Positions 9,487-22,026 of a stretch of 64,000 nt of DNA are shown in pieces (the stretch's first letter is position 1; the number at the start of each line of letters is the position of its first letter). Source of the stretch: Miscanthus floridulus (taxonomy: Eukaryota > Streptophyta > Magnoliopsida > Poales > Poaceae). The notes under the pieces are model-generated. The model ran no database searches and had not been told where the DNA came from. It saw only the letters and a program-made list of their open reading frames with translations. A program made the position numbers and the translations under genes. Location of the stretch: NCBI RefSeq assembly GCF_019320115.1, contig NC_089589.1, forward strand, positions 25,094,690 to 25,158,689, written 5' to 3'.

Positions 9487-10199
9487 TACAACTTGCATCA
9501 GAATATGGAGAACAAGTTCTGCTATACAATTTCTAATTTTTCATAACTTTATATACAACAAGATGTCAAATTTTAAATAGGACACTATAATTCTCTGTAG
9601 CCAATATATTGAACATGGGTTTTGGTGACAACCCAGCTGGACATTTTCTTAAGCATCCGGTCGTCTTTGGTGAAACAATCTTCATGAAGCAATGACAAAT
9701 CAGCGCTCATGCATGCCGCCCCCTTTGCCAGTAATTCGCCATGGACTAGCAAGTTACTCTGCTTCCGTCCCTCATTGGATTGCTTGTGCACTCAAACCGG
9801 TTAAGCTATTTGTCACTATCCAGATCCTGTCATCTTACTCCCGGTGATCACCGCCAGTGAGATCTTGAATACACCAAAGAACACAACACATGTGAAGTTA
9901 GATACAGAAGAGTCATTTTGGTCCTGCGGGAAGAGACAATTTTCTGTTCTTCTTAATTATTTCATTTTTATTCACAATTACAACAGGCGCCTGATTGATT
10001 CGACGTCACGCGATGAGCGTATCCATCCCCACACAGCACAATACATTTACTCTACAAGCCCAGGCACGATGCGAGCGATTCTGGCCACGACATCCTATGT
10101 GTGCGTGGTGTCCACAAGCCCGGAGCTCACTCACATGCGACCAACAGGGAAGGTAAACATACAACTAACTAACATGCACAAGTTTTAGCTAACAAATAT
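9487..10199. other. Unassigned stretch, start of copia 3' region
   Basis: The first ~100 bp still resemble the MADS 3' flank (TTTCTAATTTTTCATAACTT). From about 9590 on I see no similarity to other parts of the window and no convincing frame. The last part (10150-10200) leads into the decayed copia polyprotein and may be its 3' untranslated region or LTR. Confidence 0.3.
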
Positions 10200-11481
10200 C
10201 CCCCTAAACCTTGCACATTTTCTTTGCTTTGATGAGTCCGATCTTGGAGCAATCATGCCCCAATTTCTTCGTCAGAATGTCTGCCAGTTGCTCAGTGGTG
10301 TCGATGGACTCGACCTTCACCCTTCCTTCCTCGATACACTCTCGAATGTAGTGTTATATCGTGTCAATATGTTTACTATGACCATGGAAGACAGGGTTCT
10401 TACTGAGTTTAATGTCATGATTGGTTGTCGATCTTTAGAGCAATTGCACCCACCTCCTCTCCTCTGAGATTAGCAAGGGCGGTGCTAGCCAGACACCTTG
10501 ATTGGTTGCAGTCATCGCAGCAATGTACTTAGCCTTGAAGGATGACAGTGCCACGACCTTTTGCTTCTAGGACTGCCAATTGATCGAGTTGTCGCTGAGG
10601 AAGAAGAGCATTCCAATGATACTCCTCTTGTGGGTGTCAATGTCGCTAGCATGGTCACTATTATTGCACCCAACTAGTTGTGCTTTACCCTATTGTACTA
10701 ATGGCCATAGTTGATGGTGCCGACAACTCCCTCAGAACCCTCTTCACAACTGCCATGTGCTTGGTGGTCGAATTCTCCATGAACCAACTGACATAGCCCA
10801 CTGATAATCCTAGGTCCGGACTTGAATTTACCAAGTAATGGAGCAAACGACAATCCTTCTATATTGAGTAGAATCACCAATAGGAGCAATGCTCAACTTA
10901 CTGTTTTAGACGGTGTTCCATCGGAATGTGGCTGGGGCACATGTGAAAAGCTTCAAAAGGCACAAGCTCAAGCCATTCTGGCTCCTTCAAGAATCTTTGC
11001 CACCTATGCACTCTGGTTTGCGGTAATGCCGGTTGTAGACCTAGTTCGTGGTAATGCCGATTGTAGACCATGTCACCTCTAGGCCGAGGTAATAGTGTAG
11101 TGGCCCCAAGTTGCTCGTCAGGAATGTGCCCTTCATATCCAACTTGAATTGGTCAATGTTGACTTGGTTGCCACTAGTGAACATGGGGTCATCGGCATAC
11201 ACTCCCACAACATGCTCGGAGTCACTTCGATGGAACCCAAGTGACAGTAGTGAAGCGTCTAGCTTGGCGTACCATGTGCATGGGACCTGACGGAGTCCAT
11301 AGAGTGTCTTGCCGAGGTGGAGGACCTTCTGTTCATGGCCCTTCTGGACATAACTGAGTGGCTGCTTGACAAAGACCTCCTCTTGTAGCTTGCCATTGAG
11401 GAATGCCGACTCAACATCCATATGATGCACACACCAACCCTCAATACTCATGGCATGAGTGTTGATATTTCTTATGCTCAA
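10200..11481 (-). pseudogene. Decayed Ty1/copia pol (reverse transcriptase and RNase H)
   Basis: Minus strand, 5' to 3': 11481-11041 is a frame with the reverse-transcriptase core HHMDVESAFLNGKLQEEVFV, LHLGKTLYGLRQVP, VVGVYADDPMFTSGN and GPLHYYLGLEVTW. YADD stands where copia enzymes have YVDD. Further on, in other frames, are RNase H pieces near 10550-10480 (KYIAAMTATNQGVWLA) and the C-terminal HGHSKHIDT, IRECIEEGRVKVESIDT, EQLADILTK around 10430-10240. Several frameshifts and stops (for example after HIDT) show it is dead. Gag, protease and integrase are missing. LTRs were not identified with confidence. Confidence 0.85.
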
Positions 11482-12954
11482 GAAGATAATTCAGCAAGCA
11501 TACATAATATCGTTCTAGTACTTCACCCAAGAATATTCCAGAGTATCATATTTATCCTTAGAGAAGCAATGGTTTAAGAGTATTGATAACTAACAAGGAT
11601 GTATCTACTAATTAATATACCAAGTAAACTAAAGTGGGGGTAAGTGATATGATAGAAGCTATGATTAATGACACACAATAGAGAGTTTCACAATAAGGAT
11701 AGAAGAGTAGTCTAGCTAGCTGAGAGGACAATGAGTGAATACTAAGATTCCTAGGATCTTCCCTATTACTAAGGACCAACACTATCATAGAACATAGAAG
11801 ATACAACCACGATCAAGATGTTGTATAGTTGACCATCCATGGCACTTTGGGGCACGACCCAAACCAACAACGGAAAGGATGAGAAGGGTGTTTGGGCTAA
11901 GCCGCAAAGAGCCGTACGATTTATGAACCAGCCCTAACATGGTGGACTATGTAGGCCAGACAGGGTTGTCACGACGTGCTGACTACCACGCATCCGTGGG
12001 GCATTTCGTAAACCAAGGTACTAGATAGTAAAAACACCACGGTTACACTTTATAATACTATTCTAATCTCGTAGGATGAATCAGATTAGAGAATTCACTA
12101 AGGAATGATGAAACTTGTGATATGGAAGGATCCAACTATACCAACCAAGACTAAAGTTATACTGGTCTAACTAGATGTCAAGGCAACTACAACAAGTATG
12201 TAGCACACAATGAAGTACTAAATTAAAATAGAGAAGATATTAGGATAATTCAAATCTTACAAAAGAAAGATGCCAGAGCTATATCAGACTTTCGAAAGCT
12301 ACTTATAGAAGAAACCTGAGACTAACTCAATTCAACGCTAACTCCCAATTAAGATATCCTACTTCTACATATTGAGAGTAATGGAGGCTTGCTCCCCTTG
12401 TAGTGTGTGTTGAGAGTGGCAACAACACCCCTATTTATAGTGTGGAGGAGTAACGGGTTACTTATAGTGGAGTGTGAGGTGATGGAACTGACATGTGGGT
12501 TCGTGCGAACTCCTATGAGTCTGGTCGAACCATGGAATCCACCTCCATCACATCCAACGCTTCATAGTGATCCTCTAATTCGGTTGACAGGTATCCAAGG
12601 TGGTTCTATAACTGATTGTGCTTTCTTGCATTTAGGGTGAGCACACGAATCCTTAGATGCCTTCATCTTGATCCTTGATACAATCAATATCAAACCAATG
12701 CTCCACATTACTTCCAAGTGTGTTTCTTGGCCATGTCATTTGGATCCCATGTCCTGCAGGCCTTGATTGGCATTGTGTATGTTAGCAAAACAGAATGTAT
12801 TTATATTATTCTTCCTTTATAATTTATTTAGTGGCTTGAAAAATGTATTTTGTTCCTAAGTTTTCTAGAGTTAAGCGACCTCATCATAAGAATATCATAT
12901 AACCTACTTTGAAATTAGTTTTGTTTTCAAAATATATAGTACTTGGCCTTGTGC
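11482..12954. other. Non-coding stretch, possibly LTR-related
   Basis: No convincing reading frame. The composition (short GAGTGG/TATTTATAG motif near 12430, several imperfect direct words) would fit an LTR or leader of an old retrotransposon, perhaps that of the copia pol to its left. I found no second copy in the window and cannot place borders. Confidence 0.25.
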
Positions 12955-14026
12955 AAGTCACTAAATCAAAATTTCGGGCAAAAAACATAGCAAAAAAAAT
13001 TAATCCCTAGAGACCCCACTGGCCAGCCACACGCGCCCGCCGTCGCTAGTCACAAGTCACAAGATTATTCACGTGAAAAACGCGCGGTGCACGGGCTCTC
13101 GAACCCGCAACCTGTGTTTTTGTGTCTTCATCTCCTAACCACTCCACCCATACATCACTTATGTCTAGATGGGATATTCGTCCTCCTCCTTTTATCTTCA
13201 TCCGGTTTTGAAATGAGTATTTGGGACTTCAAAAAAATTCAAATGAAAAAGTTGTCAACTACAAAGTTTTATAACTTTTCGAGATCTACAACTTTGGTTT
13301 TGGTCGTTTCTCCATCTGAGGTCATTTGAAACTTTTGAATTTCAAATGCGAGAAATTCAAATATACTTTTCCATACATAGATAAATTCAAATGAAAAAGT
13401 TGTCAACTACAAAGTTTCATAACTTTTTGAGATCTACAACTTTTGTTTTGGTCATTTCTCCATCAAGATCATTTCAAAAAATTGAATTTCAAATGTGAGG
13501 AAATTCAAACATAATTTTTCTTGCAAAGATAGTTTAAAGTAAAAAAGTTGTCAACTATAAAGTTTCGAGATCTACTCCTTTCAATTTGGCCGTTTCTCAA
13601 TTCGAGGTCGTTTAAAAAATTTGAACTTCAAATGTGAGAAATTCAAACGTAATTTTCCATGCATAGATGATTTCAAATGAAAAAGTTGTCAACTACAAAG
13701 TTGCATAACTTTTTGAGATCTACAACTTTTGTTTTGGTTGTTTCTTCATTTAAGATCATTTGAAAAATTTGAATTTACTATGATGCTCCTGTTTTTGGAG
13801 GCGGCTAGAAATCGATTTTTAGAGGCAGCTGGAAATAGAGTCGCCTCTAGAAATCGATTTTTAGAGACGGTTGGAAATAGAGCCGCCTCTAAATAGAGGC
13901 ATTTGTAGAGGCACTATGCATTTCTAGAGGCGGCTTGTTGTGGAGGCCATTATAGAGGTGGCTCAATTTCCAGCCACCTCTACAGTAAAAGGCCTCCCGT
14001 TGCTACAAATAGAATCTGTAGTAGTG
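12955..14026. mobile_element. CACTA transposon, left end missing
   Basis: The right end reads TCTGTAGTAGTG, the inverse of a CACTACTACAGA terminus. It is preceded by subterminal GAGGCGGCT/AGCCGCCTC words (13780-13980) and by repeated AAATGAAAAAGTTGTCAACT / GAGATCTACAACTTTTG units (13220-13760, roughly 150-bp period). The same layout is seen in the complete relative at 40308-41250. The left terminus is absent, so the element is truncated at about 12955. No transposase frame. Confidence 0.75.
13088..13152 (-). other. tRNA-like (pol III A/B box) segment inside CACTA
   Basis: On minus, GGTGGAGTGGTTAGG resembles an internal A box. After about 30 nt, GGGTTCGAGAGC resembles a B box. No acceptor stem is seen, so it is not a tRNA gene. 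It corresponds in position to the tRNA-like segment at 40571-40632 in the related element. Confidence 0.5.
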
Positions 14027-14480
14027 TTTAGCAGAGAAGTCTGGGCAACCAAGCTAAGGAAGTTGCATCTGGATGTTGTCGTCCCTGTGCAAGAGGAGAG
14101 AGTTCTGCATTGGTGGCTACGCTATAGGAAGACGGTCCCAAAGCAAGTGTGCTGAGGGTTAATTTGATTCACTCTTCTCCCTAGTTGGTTGGATGATCTC
14201 GAAGGAAAGGAACTTTCTGTAACTCATCAACCTCAGCAGCTCAGTTAACTCTCCTGATTGTGTACGAGGCCAATTTGTGGTGTCTGGCGGGGTTCAGGCA
14301 TCTGCGGTCGCTGCTGATGCTCCTCTGATGACTTAGCTATGTCTGTAGGTTGCAATAGTCTTGTTTGTAAGTACAACCGCGTGATGTCTGGGTGTTTGTG
14401 GCTCGGTAATCTTGGGATTACCGTGCAATCTTTGTAAGTTTAAAGCTCTGCTTATGCTTAATGAAAAAACATGTCAAGGC
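14027..14480 (+). pseudogene. 3' end of a LINE (L1-type) ORF2
   Basis: Reads VFSREVWATKLRKLHLDVVV, HWWLRYRKTVPKQV then a stop. A second frame gives VGWMISKERNF. This is the Cys/His-rich zf-RVT tail of plant L1 reverse transcriptases (usually W-x(n)-WW...R...W-x-IWKERN). A 3' untranslated part follows, ending near GCTTAATGAAAAAAC (14456-14470). The 5' side is cut by the CACTA end at 14026. Short, decayed, and identified from the tail motif only. Confidence 0.55.
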
Positions 14481-14688
14481 ATAGTCGCGAAAAAATAGTC
14501 ATCAATTTGCTACAACAAAGCCCAGAATCAAAGTCAGCGTGTCTCCCTGAAAAGTACCCGCACAAAAGTTTTTGTTTGTCCATTGTTAAATACAAAATAC
14601 AAAATCATTCCTACTAACCAAATTGCTCAGCAAACTGCTTACTCATCTAGTAAAAGAAAGAAGGCGATGCTCCTCCCTCTACAATGAT

Positions 14689-15256
14689 AAGGTGATGTTT
14701 AAAAATCTGTTTCAATCAAATTTTGTATCTACTGTAGTGGATGTCATTCAGAGAAAAGACATGTCGACATAATGTAGCCACATGCCATGTGCCAAACGTA
14801 ATTGACCATTTAGATTTCGAGGCTGTGATCTTGCTCTACTAGATTTTTTGTCTTCGCATATGATGTCAGGTATCCGTACATTTGTTTCCGTGCAAACACA
14901 TGAAAACAGTTCTGTTGCCATCATAGTTTACATAATCTATAGTGAATAAAAAAAAGGGTACTTGTTTTGAGAGGGGGCATCTTTCGGTTTGTGCGTACTG
15001 CCGTACATCATGTAGTAGGTATAAGTAGTTGATAATTAAGATCGATTACTATGTGAAATTAAAGCATCTAGTAGTACGGTTGCTCAGAAGATAAGCAGAT
15101 CGAGCTAACTATAGTATGTTATTAAACCAGTAAGATGTGTCCTGGCGTGGCTGTAAACAGTATTATGTGTCATGTGCCAGCGATTATAATATAGGCCCGG
15201 CATCGGACTTCAACACTAAGTGCCAAATCAAGTTGACGGCAGACTTCTTGAGCATT
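14689..15256 (+). repeat. MADS upstream blocks, left copy (blocks b-c-d)
   Basis: Copies of upstream sequence also found before both MADS genes. Block b (AAGGTGATGTTTAAAAATC... to TATCCGTACATTT) recurs at 30317, 56031 and 57261. Block c (GTTTCCGTGCAAACACATG) recurs at 55451 and 57388. Block d (ACTTGTTTTGAGAGGGGGC) recurs at 15371, 30482 (part), 30631, 55539 and 57473. No gene of its own. The preceding 14481-14688 holds nothing I can name. Confidence 0.85.
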
Positions 15257-15370
15257 CAAGTTGACTGCAGGCTCTAACCGAGACTAAAGGTCAGAAACCG
15301 GGACTAAAGAGGTTTTAGTCCGGTTTGTGGATTCAACGGGGACTAAAGTTTCCTAGCCTAAAACAGGCCA
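15257..15370. repeat. Hairpin-forming TE remnant between two d blocks
   Basis: Contains GGGACTAAAGAGG facing TTTTAGTCCGG, plus a further GGGGACTAAAG. This is the word set of a common grass DNA-transposon/MITE family with GGGACTAAAG motifs. It separates two tandem copies of block d. Borders are approximate and the superfamily is uncertain. Confidence 0.5.
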
Positions 15371-16355
15371 TTGTTTTGAGAGGGGGCATCTTTCGGTTTG
15401 TGCGTACTGCCGTACATCATGTAGTTGGTATAAGTAGTTGATAAGATCGATTATATGTGAAAGCATCTAGTGGTTGCTGAGAAGATGGGCAGATCGAGCT
15501 AGCTATAGTATGTTATACCAGTAAAGATGTGTCCTGGCGTGGCTGCAAACAATAATTATGTGTCATGTGCCAACAATTATAATATATATTGGGCATCGGA
15601 CTTTAACACTAAGTGCCAAATAAAGTTGACTGCAAACTTCTTGAGCATTTAATTGAATATGTTGAATTAACTAGTTGAAGAAGCTGAATGAATAAATAAA
15701 AAGCGGAATCGAATTCAAGTAGTTTCTAGTAAAAAAAGGAATTGAATATATTTTGAATTATCAAGAAATACAGTCATACACTTTATTTCATGAGCGGATC
15801 CCGTATTTAACAGTGAAAGCCATTTATTCTATCAAAAAATGCTACTACATAGGATTGAATAGATACAAGGCCCCTCAAAGCTCGGCGTCCATGGTAGTTA
15901 GCAGAGGGGTGGTCGAATGACTGACAATTCTAGGGGTCAGGATTCACAGTGAAAATCAAGGTATGGTGAGTGCCATACCGCGCCCTCAGCCCCAGGCTTC
16001 AAGTGTGTCCCCACAAAACCACAAGTCCTAGTCCCATCAGCGTGGCAAGAAGAAAAGGGTTACAAGAAAGAAGAGAAAATGATGATTCCCATTGAGGTCT
16101 TTATCATGTAAATGCTGCTCAACCATAGGAACAAACAATACGTCCTGAAGAATGTAAAAAATGGGAAGGTTGTTGCCCACAAGGCTGAGTGAAAGCAATA
16201 GATATGGAAACAACCCATTTTGGTGTCCAAGGATATCATCGCCACTAAGGATGAGCCTTAAAAACTTTGTGTTCCAACGGAATATATACGAAGCCCATGG
16301 CATGTATTCAGGGGATTTATTGGAGGCCGCCGTCGTCCCCGTCCCCATCCAGGTC
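15371..16355 (+). repeat. MADS upstream blocks, second left copy (d-e-f)
   Basis: Block d to about 15717. Block e (AGTTTCTAGTAAAAAAAGG... TTTATTCTATC) at 15718-15845 is shared with 55905-56030. Block f at 16113-16345 is shared with 31000-31230 and 57843-58070. Between e and f (15846-16112) is sequence not found elsewhere in the window. The Tekay retrotransposon is inserted at the end of f. Confidence 0.85.
16037..16348 (-). other. Conserved minus-strand reading frame in block f (copy A)
   Basis: 103-codon frame sharing the core ASNKSPE, WASYIFRWNT, LRLIL and HQNGLFPYLLLSL with frames at 30891-31259 and 57850-58119. The N- and C-terminal parts differ between copies through frameshifts. I do not recognise a family. 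Shared ancestry of the DNA explains the similarity without selection on a protein, so coding status is open. Confidence 0.25.
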
Positions 16356-19300
16356 TGTCACACCCAATTTTAAGGATAAAATGGGGTGCAAAACCTTATG
16401 TGCGCTCAGAGATCAGTCACACACATAAGCCGACAAATTATGAATAGTATCATCACCAATGTTTATTACATCACAAATAAGATAGAGTTATTACATAAGT
16501 ATAGCGGAAAATAATAAAAAGATCTATCGCGGAAGCTCCAATTCACAGGGACGTCGACTGGTTGACCACAAGTCTAGTAGTCCTCAGAAAAATCCTTATT
16601 CTCAAGGTCATCTGTTACCCATCCGGGATTTTTATCCAAATAATGAAAATAAACAAGCGTAAGTACATGTCGTACTCAACAAGTGTAACACGGGGTTCAT
16701 GAGGCTCAAAAGGCTAGACACAGGTTTAACAGCAGTCAGCTTTTAGTTGTCACAATTTTAGCTTATGAGTAGCATCAAGGTGTTTCAGTTCCCAAAGTAG
16801 AACAGATGATCAAATGTAAACATGAGTAATGAATAGCATAAACAGATATTACTTAGTGATCATCTATTCCATAAATGTTCCAAGGCCGCTCGTGACCGTG
16901 AGCACGACTGATATACCAGTTTTACACTCTGCAGAGGTTGTACACTTTCACTGTGAGTCGTGATTCCCATATGCCCGGGTTTATAACTCCCAAAACACTT
17001 CCAAGGTGAGTAGACAGGGGTCACTATCAAGCCTTTCAAAGGTTCGTCTAACAAGTTAGGGCCATTAGATTCACTCGGCAAACAGTTATAGGAACCCCCT
17101 ATCAAATGGCACAATTCCTTCACGGCTATACACATAAGAGTAGAGGCTGTCCTATACCCGATTCGTCAAGCCATTCTTACACCAATAAAGGTAACCACTA
17201 ACAAGCTAGAAAAGGTCCTCATACTGAGCTAAAGCTAGAGCCATGTAGCTCTCACAGCTGTACTGTAAGTCCCGGATGATCACTTACAGATAAGTCCTTA
17301 GGAAGAGAAATCCGAAGCATTTAGAAAGTAGCTAAACACTCCAGCCCCCTGTTTCCATGTTGCTAAAAAGTCACATTTTATGTTTATTGCATATACCATT
17401 AGTCAAGTTACAAGATCATGGTTTAACTGAGCTCTAGCAAAGCTACCCATATGCATAACCCATAGGTGATAAGGCAATAGTCCAATTCTAGGAAATTCCT
17501 AACAAAAAGACACATGCAACATGAATTTATTGAATTAAAGTGTATAGGAAACAAGGATGATCTCATGCTATACTTTCCTTGAGCAACGTACTCCTACTGG
17601 TCCTGCTTATCAAAGTCGTACCCTTGATCTTCTGAGAACTGCTCACCGTCTATACTCGATAACCACAGCAACATACAAGCATCCATGAACAATCATGCAA
17701 AGCAAACAAGGCTACAGATTAGAACAGTACACCAACAGCAAAGAATCAAGATGAAAAGTTTGGAAAACGAATCTACGTCTCGCTATGAACACACAGACGC
17801 GAAGATCACAAAAATCGGATCTAAAACAGAAAAGTTATGGATTAAACAAGCTTTAATTTAGCAAAATAATAGATTAAATCTACTCTCGAATTTTGAAAGT
17901 TGAAAATCCACTTTACAGTAACATAAACATGTAGATTACTTGATTACGAACCTAACGCAACTTGAACGGATCAAATTGGAGTTAAAACGGAGATTTTATG
18001 GCTAAAACAAGTTGAATGGCAAAACTGTGAATAACTGAAAACATATTTCAATAAAACCGAATCAAAATACAATTTTATAAAGAGAAAACGAAATCTGGAA
18101 ACACGCTTTGGACTGCGGGTTAGATTAGGGAATAACTATAAGGGCGTATTTGAAAGATTGGCAGTGAAGGGGTATCATCTTTTATGGGCCGTCGGATCTC
18201 AACCGAACGGCTTAGATTAGAAGGGAAGGGGGAGAAGAAGGCTGGCCGGTCGGCAACAGGACCGAGCGCGGCGGCACCATGGCCGAAGAGCAGGGGAGCT
18301 CGCTGGAGTTCACGAATCCGATGATTTAGGCCACGGTTAGACTCGGGAGAAGTACGGGGAGTGATAGGAGATGATCGCGAACTCACCAACAGGCTTTTTG
18401 CGGGTGGAGAAGGAGTGACGACGACGGGCGGCTCAGGGTGGCTGACGGCGGAGCTCCTGTACAACCCTACGACACAAGGTAAGCAAAACAGAGCGAGAGA
18501 AAGAGAGAAAAGGGGCTCGGTAGTTCGCAGAACTGACACAAAGCTCGGCAACGTGCTTACGGAGGTGTTGACGCGACGAAATCGCGAAACAAACTCGGCG
18601 GCGGCGACGCTTAGGGCTACAACTGCTACGGGCTAGAGCAGGGACGTCGCTTGCTCTAGGGTTTGGATAGGGAGGAGGCACAACTTGGGCGGTATTTAAG
18701 AGGGGCGAGGCATGGGGCGCATGCTGAATCGAGGAGGAAGCGGCGCGGCCACGGACTCCCAGTCGCGGATATAGTCCGGCTCGAAGCCGACTCAAGGTAG
18801 GAGAAAACCGACAGGGTGGACCCACCAGTCGGCGAGGGAGGGCATGGGACCGAGCGGTCAGCGAACCAGAGGAAGAGAGGGGTGGCTGCTTGCGCTGGCC
18901 TTCGGCTTGGCTGGCCACGGTGACGTGCTGGGCCAAGCCAGGAGAAGACGGCCCGAAGTGGCGCCCTGGCCCAAGTGGGGAGGAGATAGAGCAGGCCCGA
19001 GAAACCAGGCGCTGGGCCACGGAAAAAAATAGAAAAGAGAGAGGGAGGAAGGGTGTTGGGCCTGCTCGGGCTAAAATCAGGGAGGAAAGAGGAGAAGAGA
19101 AAGAAATCTCTTTCATTTTCTTTTTCCAAATTCCCAAAAAAAATTCAAATCAAATTTAAACCAATTTGAAGTTTGGTTTCAACACACACTACAAAAATTA
19201 ATATGCAGCAGCATGAATACACATACATATGTTGATTTTATATTTAACTTTTAGTTTTAATAAAAATGATTACTTTTCTAAATTCAAATGCTCACAAAAT

Positions 19301-19356
19301 ACATAATTAAATCATATTCACCTATTTTAAAATGTTGCAAATTTTAGGGTGTTACA
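16356..19356 (-). repeat. 3' LTR of Tekay-like element
   Basis: 3001 bp. In element orientation it runs TGTAACACCC... to ...GGTGTGACA. It pairs with 25507-28506. The GC-rich part at 18.1-19.1 kb gives long open frames on both strands in both LTRs; these are composition artefacts. Confidence 0.95.
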
Positions 19357-19375
19357 ATTCTACCCCCCTTAAAAT
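19357..19375 (-). other. Polypurine tract of Tekay-like element
   Basis: On minus, TTTTAAGGGGGGTAGAAT ends directly at the 3' LTR (TGTAACACC). This is the expected place and composition for plus-strand priming. Confidence 0.75.
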
Positions 19376-19404
19376 GAATCTCGTCCTCGAGATTCGGACG
19401 ATGC

Positions 19405-20586
19405 TTACTCAAATAGCTGTGGGTATGTTTTTCTCAGTTCCTCTTCTCTTTCCCATGTAGCCTCATCCTCGGTATACCGATTCCATTGAACCTTACACAT
19501 CTTTATAACTTGGCTCCTTGTAACTCTTTCTGCTGTCTCTAAAATCTTTACTGGAAACTCCTCATAAGTGAGATCTTCCTTAATAGTGAGCTCCTCTAAT
19601 GGTATCTGCTCCTCAGGTACACGCAAACACTTCTTTAATTGAGACACATGGAACACATCATGCACACCTGATAAAATCTCAGGCAATTCCAACTGATAGG
19701 CTACTTCACCACGTCTCTCAATGATCTGGAAAGGTCCAATATACCTTGGTGCTAACTTTCCCTTCATGTTGAACCTTCTCACACTTCTCATTGGTGATAC
19801 CTTCAGGTAAACATAATCCCCTACTTCGAAAACTAATTCTCTTCTCCGAGTGTCAGCATAACTCTTCTGCCGAGACTGTGCTACTCTCAAGTTATCTCTA
19901 ATCATCCTGACTTGTTCCTCTGCATCTCTTAGAACATCTGGTCCGAACACTTGAGTTTCCCCCGTTTGATTCCAAAACAATGGGGTTCTACACTTCCGTC
20001 CATACAAAGCTTCAAAAGGTGCCATATTGAGACTTTTCTGATAACTGTTATTATATGAGAACTCTGCATAGGGCAAACTCTTATCCCAACTTGTACCATA
20101 CTGCAACGCACAAGCCCTCAACATATCCTCCAGTATCTGATTAATCCTCTTAGTTTGCCCATCTGTCTGAGGATGATACGCCGTACTAAAATTCAACTTG
20201 GTTCCCAACGAACTATGTACTTGCTGCCAAAAATAAGATGTAAATTGAGTACCTCGATCAGACACAATTTTCTTGGGAACTCCATGTAGACAAACTATTC
20301 TCTCCATATATAACGCAGCCAATTGGGGTCCAGTATAGGTAGTCTTAACCGGTAAGAAATGGGCAACTTTAGTTAATTGATCTACTATTACCCAGATTGA
20401 ATCATATCCTCTCTGAGTACGTGGTAACCCAACTATAAAATCCATACCAACTTCTTCCCACTTCCACTCAGGTATCTTCATTGATTGTAACAATCCTGCA
20501 GGCCTTTGATGTTCAGCCTTGACTCTCTGACAGGTATCACACAAAGCAACATATTCAGCAACACTCTCTTGAGCCCGTACCACCAA
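19405..20586 (-). pseudogene. Integrase and chromodomain part of pol
   Basis: 393 codons. Residue numbers count from 20586. The Cys pair of the HHCC zinc module, CDTCQRVK, is at 16-23 (the His part lies in the previous frame). Core: MDFIVGLP (Asp 49), SDRGTQF (Asp 110), YHPQTDGQTKR (146). The spacing fits D,D(35)E, but position 146 is Lys (codon at 20149-20151) where the family has the catalytic Glu, so the integrase should be inactive. Then the GPFQIIERRG linker, the chromovirus signature VFHVSQLKK, and a chromodomain-like end (VKILETAERVTRS, VQWNRYTEDEATWEREEEL) that in the family guides insertion by binding histone marks. The frame is displaced by one base near 20555 from the upstream pol. 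Confidence 0.9.
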
Positions 20587-21386
20587 TACTTCTCTTTTAA
20601 ATCTAAATACATCTTGGTACTTCCAGGATGAATAGAATAAGCAGACTCATGGGCCTCACGAAGAATTGCCTCTCGTATAGCCTTATCCTCAGGCACACAC
20701 AACCTTTTCCCAAACCACAGAGTTCCATTGTCATCCATACTAAAACCTGGTGCTTTACCAATCACTATGTTTTCCGCTATCTCCTTCAACTTCGCATCCT
20801 GTAACTGTCCCTTACGTATTTCTTGCTCCAATTTAGGCTCCAACACCAACTCCACTGCATTGGTAACAAAGCCTAAATTCAGTCGCTCAAATTCAACACA
20901 CAACTCTCTTGACATCGATGTCACTTGCACCTCATTGACATAACTCTTCCTACTAAGAGCATCCGCAACAACGTTCGCCTTCCTAGGATGATAATGTACC
21001 TCCAAATCATAATCTTTGATCAACTCTAACCATCGACGCTGTCTCATATTCAGATCTGTCTGAGTGAAAATGTACTTCAGACTTTTGTGATCAGTATAGA
21101 TGTCACTCTTATGTCCAATAAGATAATGCCTCCATATCTTCAAAGCATGAACCACTGCTGCTAGCTCCAAATCATGGGTAGGATAATTCAACTCATGCTT
21201 TCTCAACTGCCGAGATGCATAAGCCACTACTCTGCCTTCTTGCATAAGAACACATCCAAGTCCCTGACGGGATGCATCATAATAGATCAAAAAGCTTTTA
21301 TTCAGGTATGGCAAAGTCAACACTGGGGCTGTAGTCAACCTCTTCTTCAACTCTTTGAAGTTAGCCTGGCACTTCTCGGACCACAC
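20478..21386 (-). pseudogene. RNase H and integrase N-terminus of pol
   Basis: Begins right after a +1 slip in an A6 run (21396-21401, minus) that ends the previous frame. Contains the gypsy RNase H order [48 protein letters not shown] and VADALSRK, then the integrase zinc-module His region [15 protein letters not shown] and KEKYWW. The frame is lost near 20555, where the next frame takes over. No nonsense codons inside. Confidence 0.9.
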
Positions 21387-21390
21387 GAAC

Positions 21391-22026
21391 TTAGCATTTT
21401 TTCTCCAATAAGGCTGTCATTGGCTTAGCAAGCTTAGAGAAACCTTCAATGAACCTTCTGTAGTATCCAGCTAATCCCAAGAAACTACGTATCTGTCCCA
21501 CATCTGTTGGTGGCTTCCAATTCAGCACATCCTTCACCTTACCGGGATCTACTGCAATTCCACCGTTGGAGACAACATGACCAAGAAAGGAAACTTCCTT
21601 CAACCAAAATTCACACTTGCTTCGCTTGACATACAACTTGTGTTCTCTGAGCTTCTGCAGGACCAACCCCAGATGTTTAGCATGCTCTTCTTCTGTTTTG
21701 GAGAATATCAATATATCATCTATGAACACCACCACAAACTTATCCAAAAACTCCATGAACACCTTGTTCATCATGTACATAAAGTAGGCAGGTGCATTGG
21801 TCAAACCAAATGACATAACAGTGTACTCATATAAACCATACCTCATAGTAAAAGCTGTCTTGGGTATATCTGTTGCACGAATCCTCAATTGATGGTAGCC
21901 AGAACGAAGATCAATCTTAGAGAAAACACAGGCACCTCTCAACTGATCAAACAAATCATCAATTCTAGGCAACGGATACTTGTTCTTGATAGTAACCTCA
22001 TTGAGTGACCGATAATCAACACACAT
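21391..22026 (-). pseudogene. Reverse transcriptase part of pol
   Basis: Carries [52 protein letters not shown], the active site [13 protein letters not shown] (two Asp present), [16 protein letters not shown] and [17 protein letters not shown]. It is in one frame with gag and protease upstream. It ends at LLEKKC-stop because of one extra A in a homopolymer at 21396-21401. The enzyme core itself looks intact. Confidence 0.93.

Noticed and set aside
13220..13760. CRISPR-like regular repeats
   Set aside because: The AAATGAAAAAGTTGTC units are diverged CACTA core repeats in a plant genome, with no conserved spacer structure or cas genes.
16860..17135. Minus frame in the left LTR
   Set aside because: Inside an LTR, without motif, and the counterpart in the right LTR is not kept open.
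18120..19137. Long GC-rich reading frames on both strands
   Set aside because: They lie inside one LTR of the Tekay-like element, recur at 27271-28309 in the other LTR, and overlap on opposite strands. Composition explains them.
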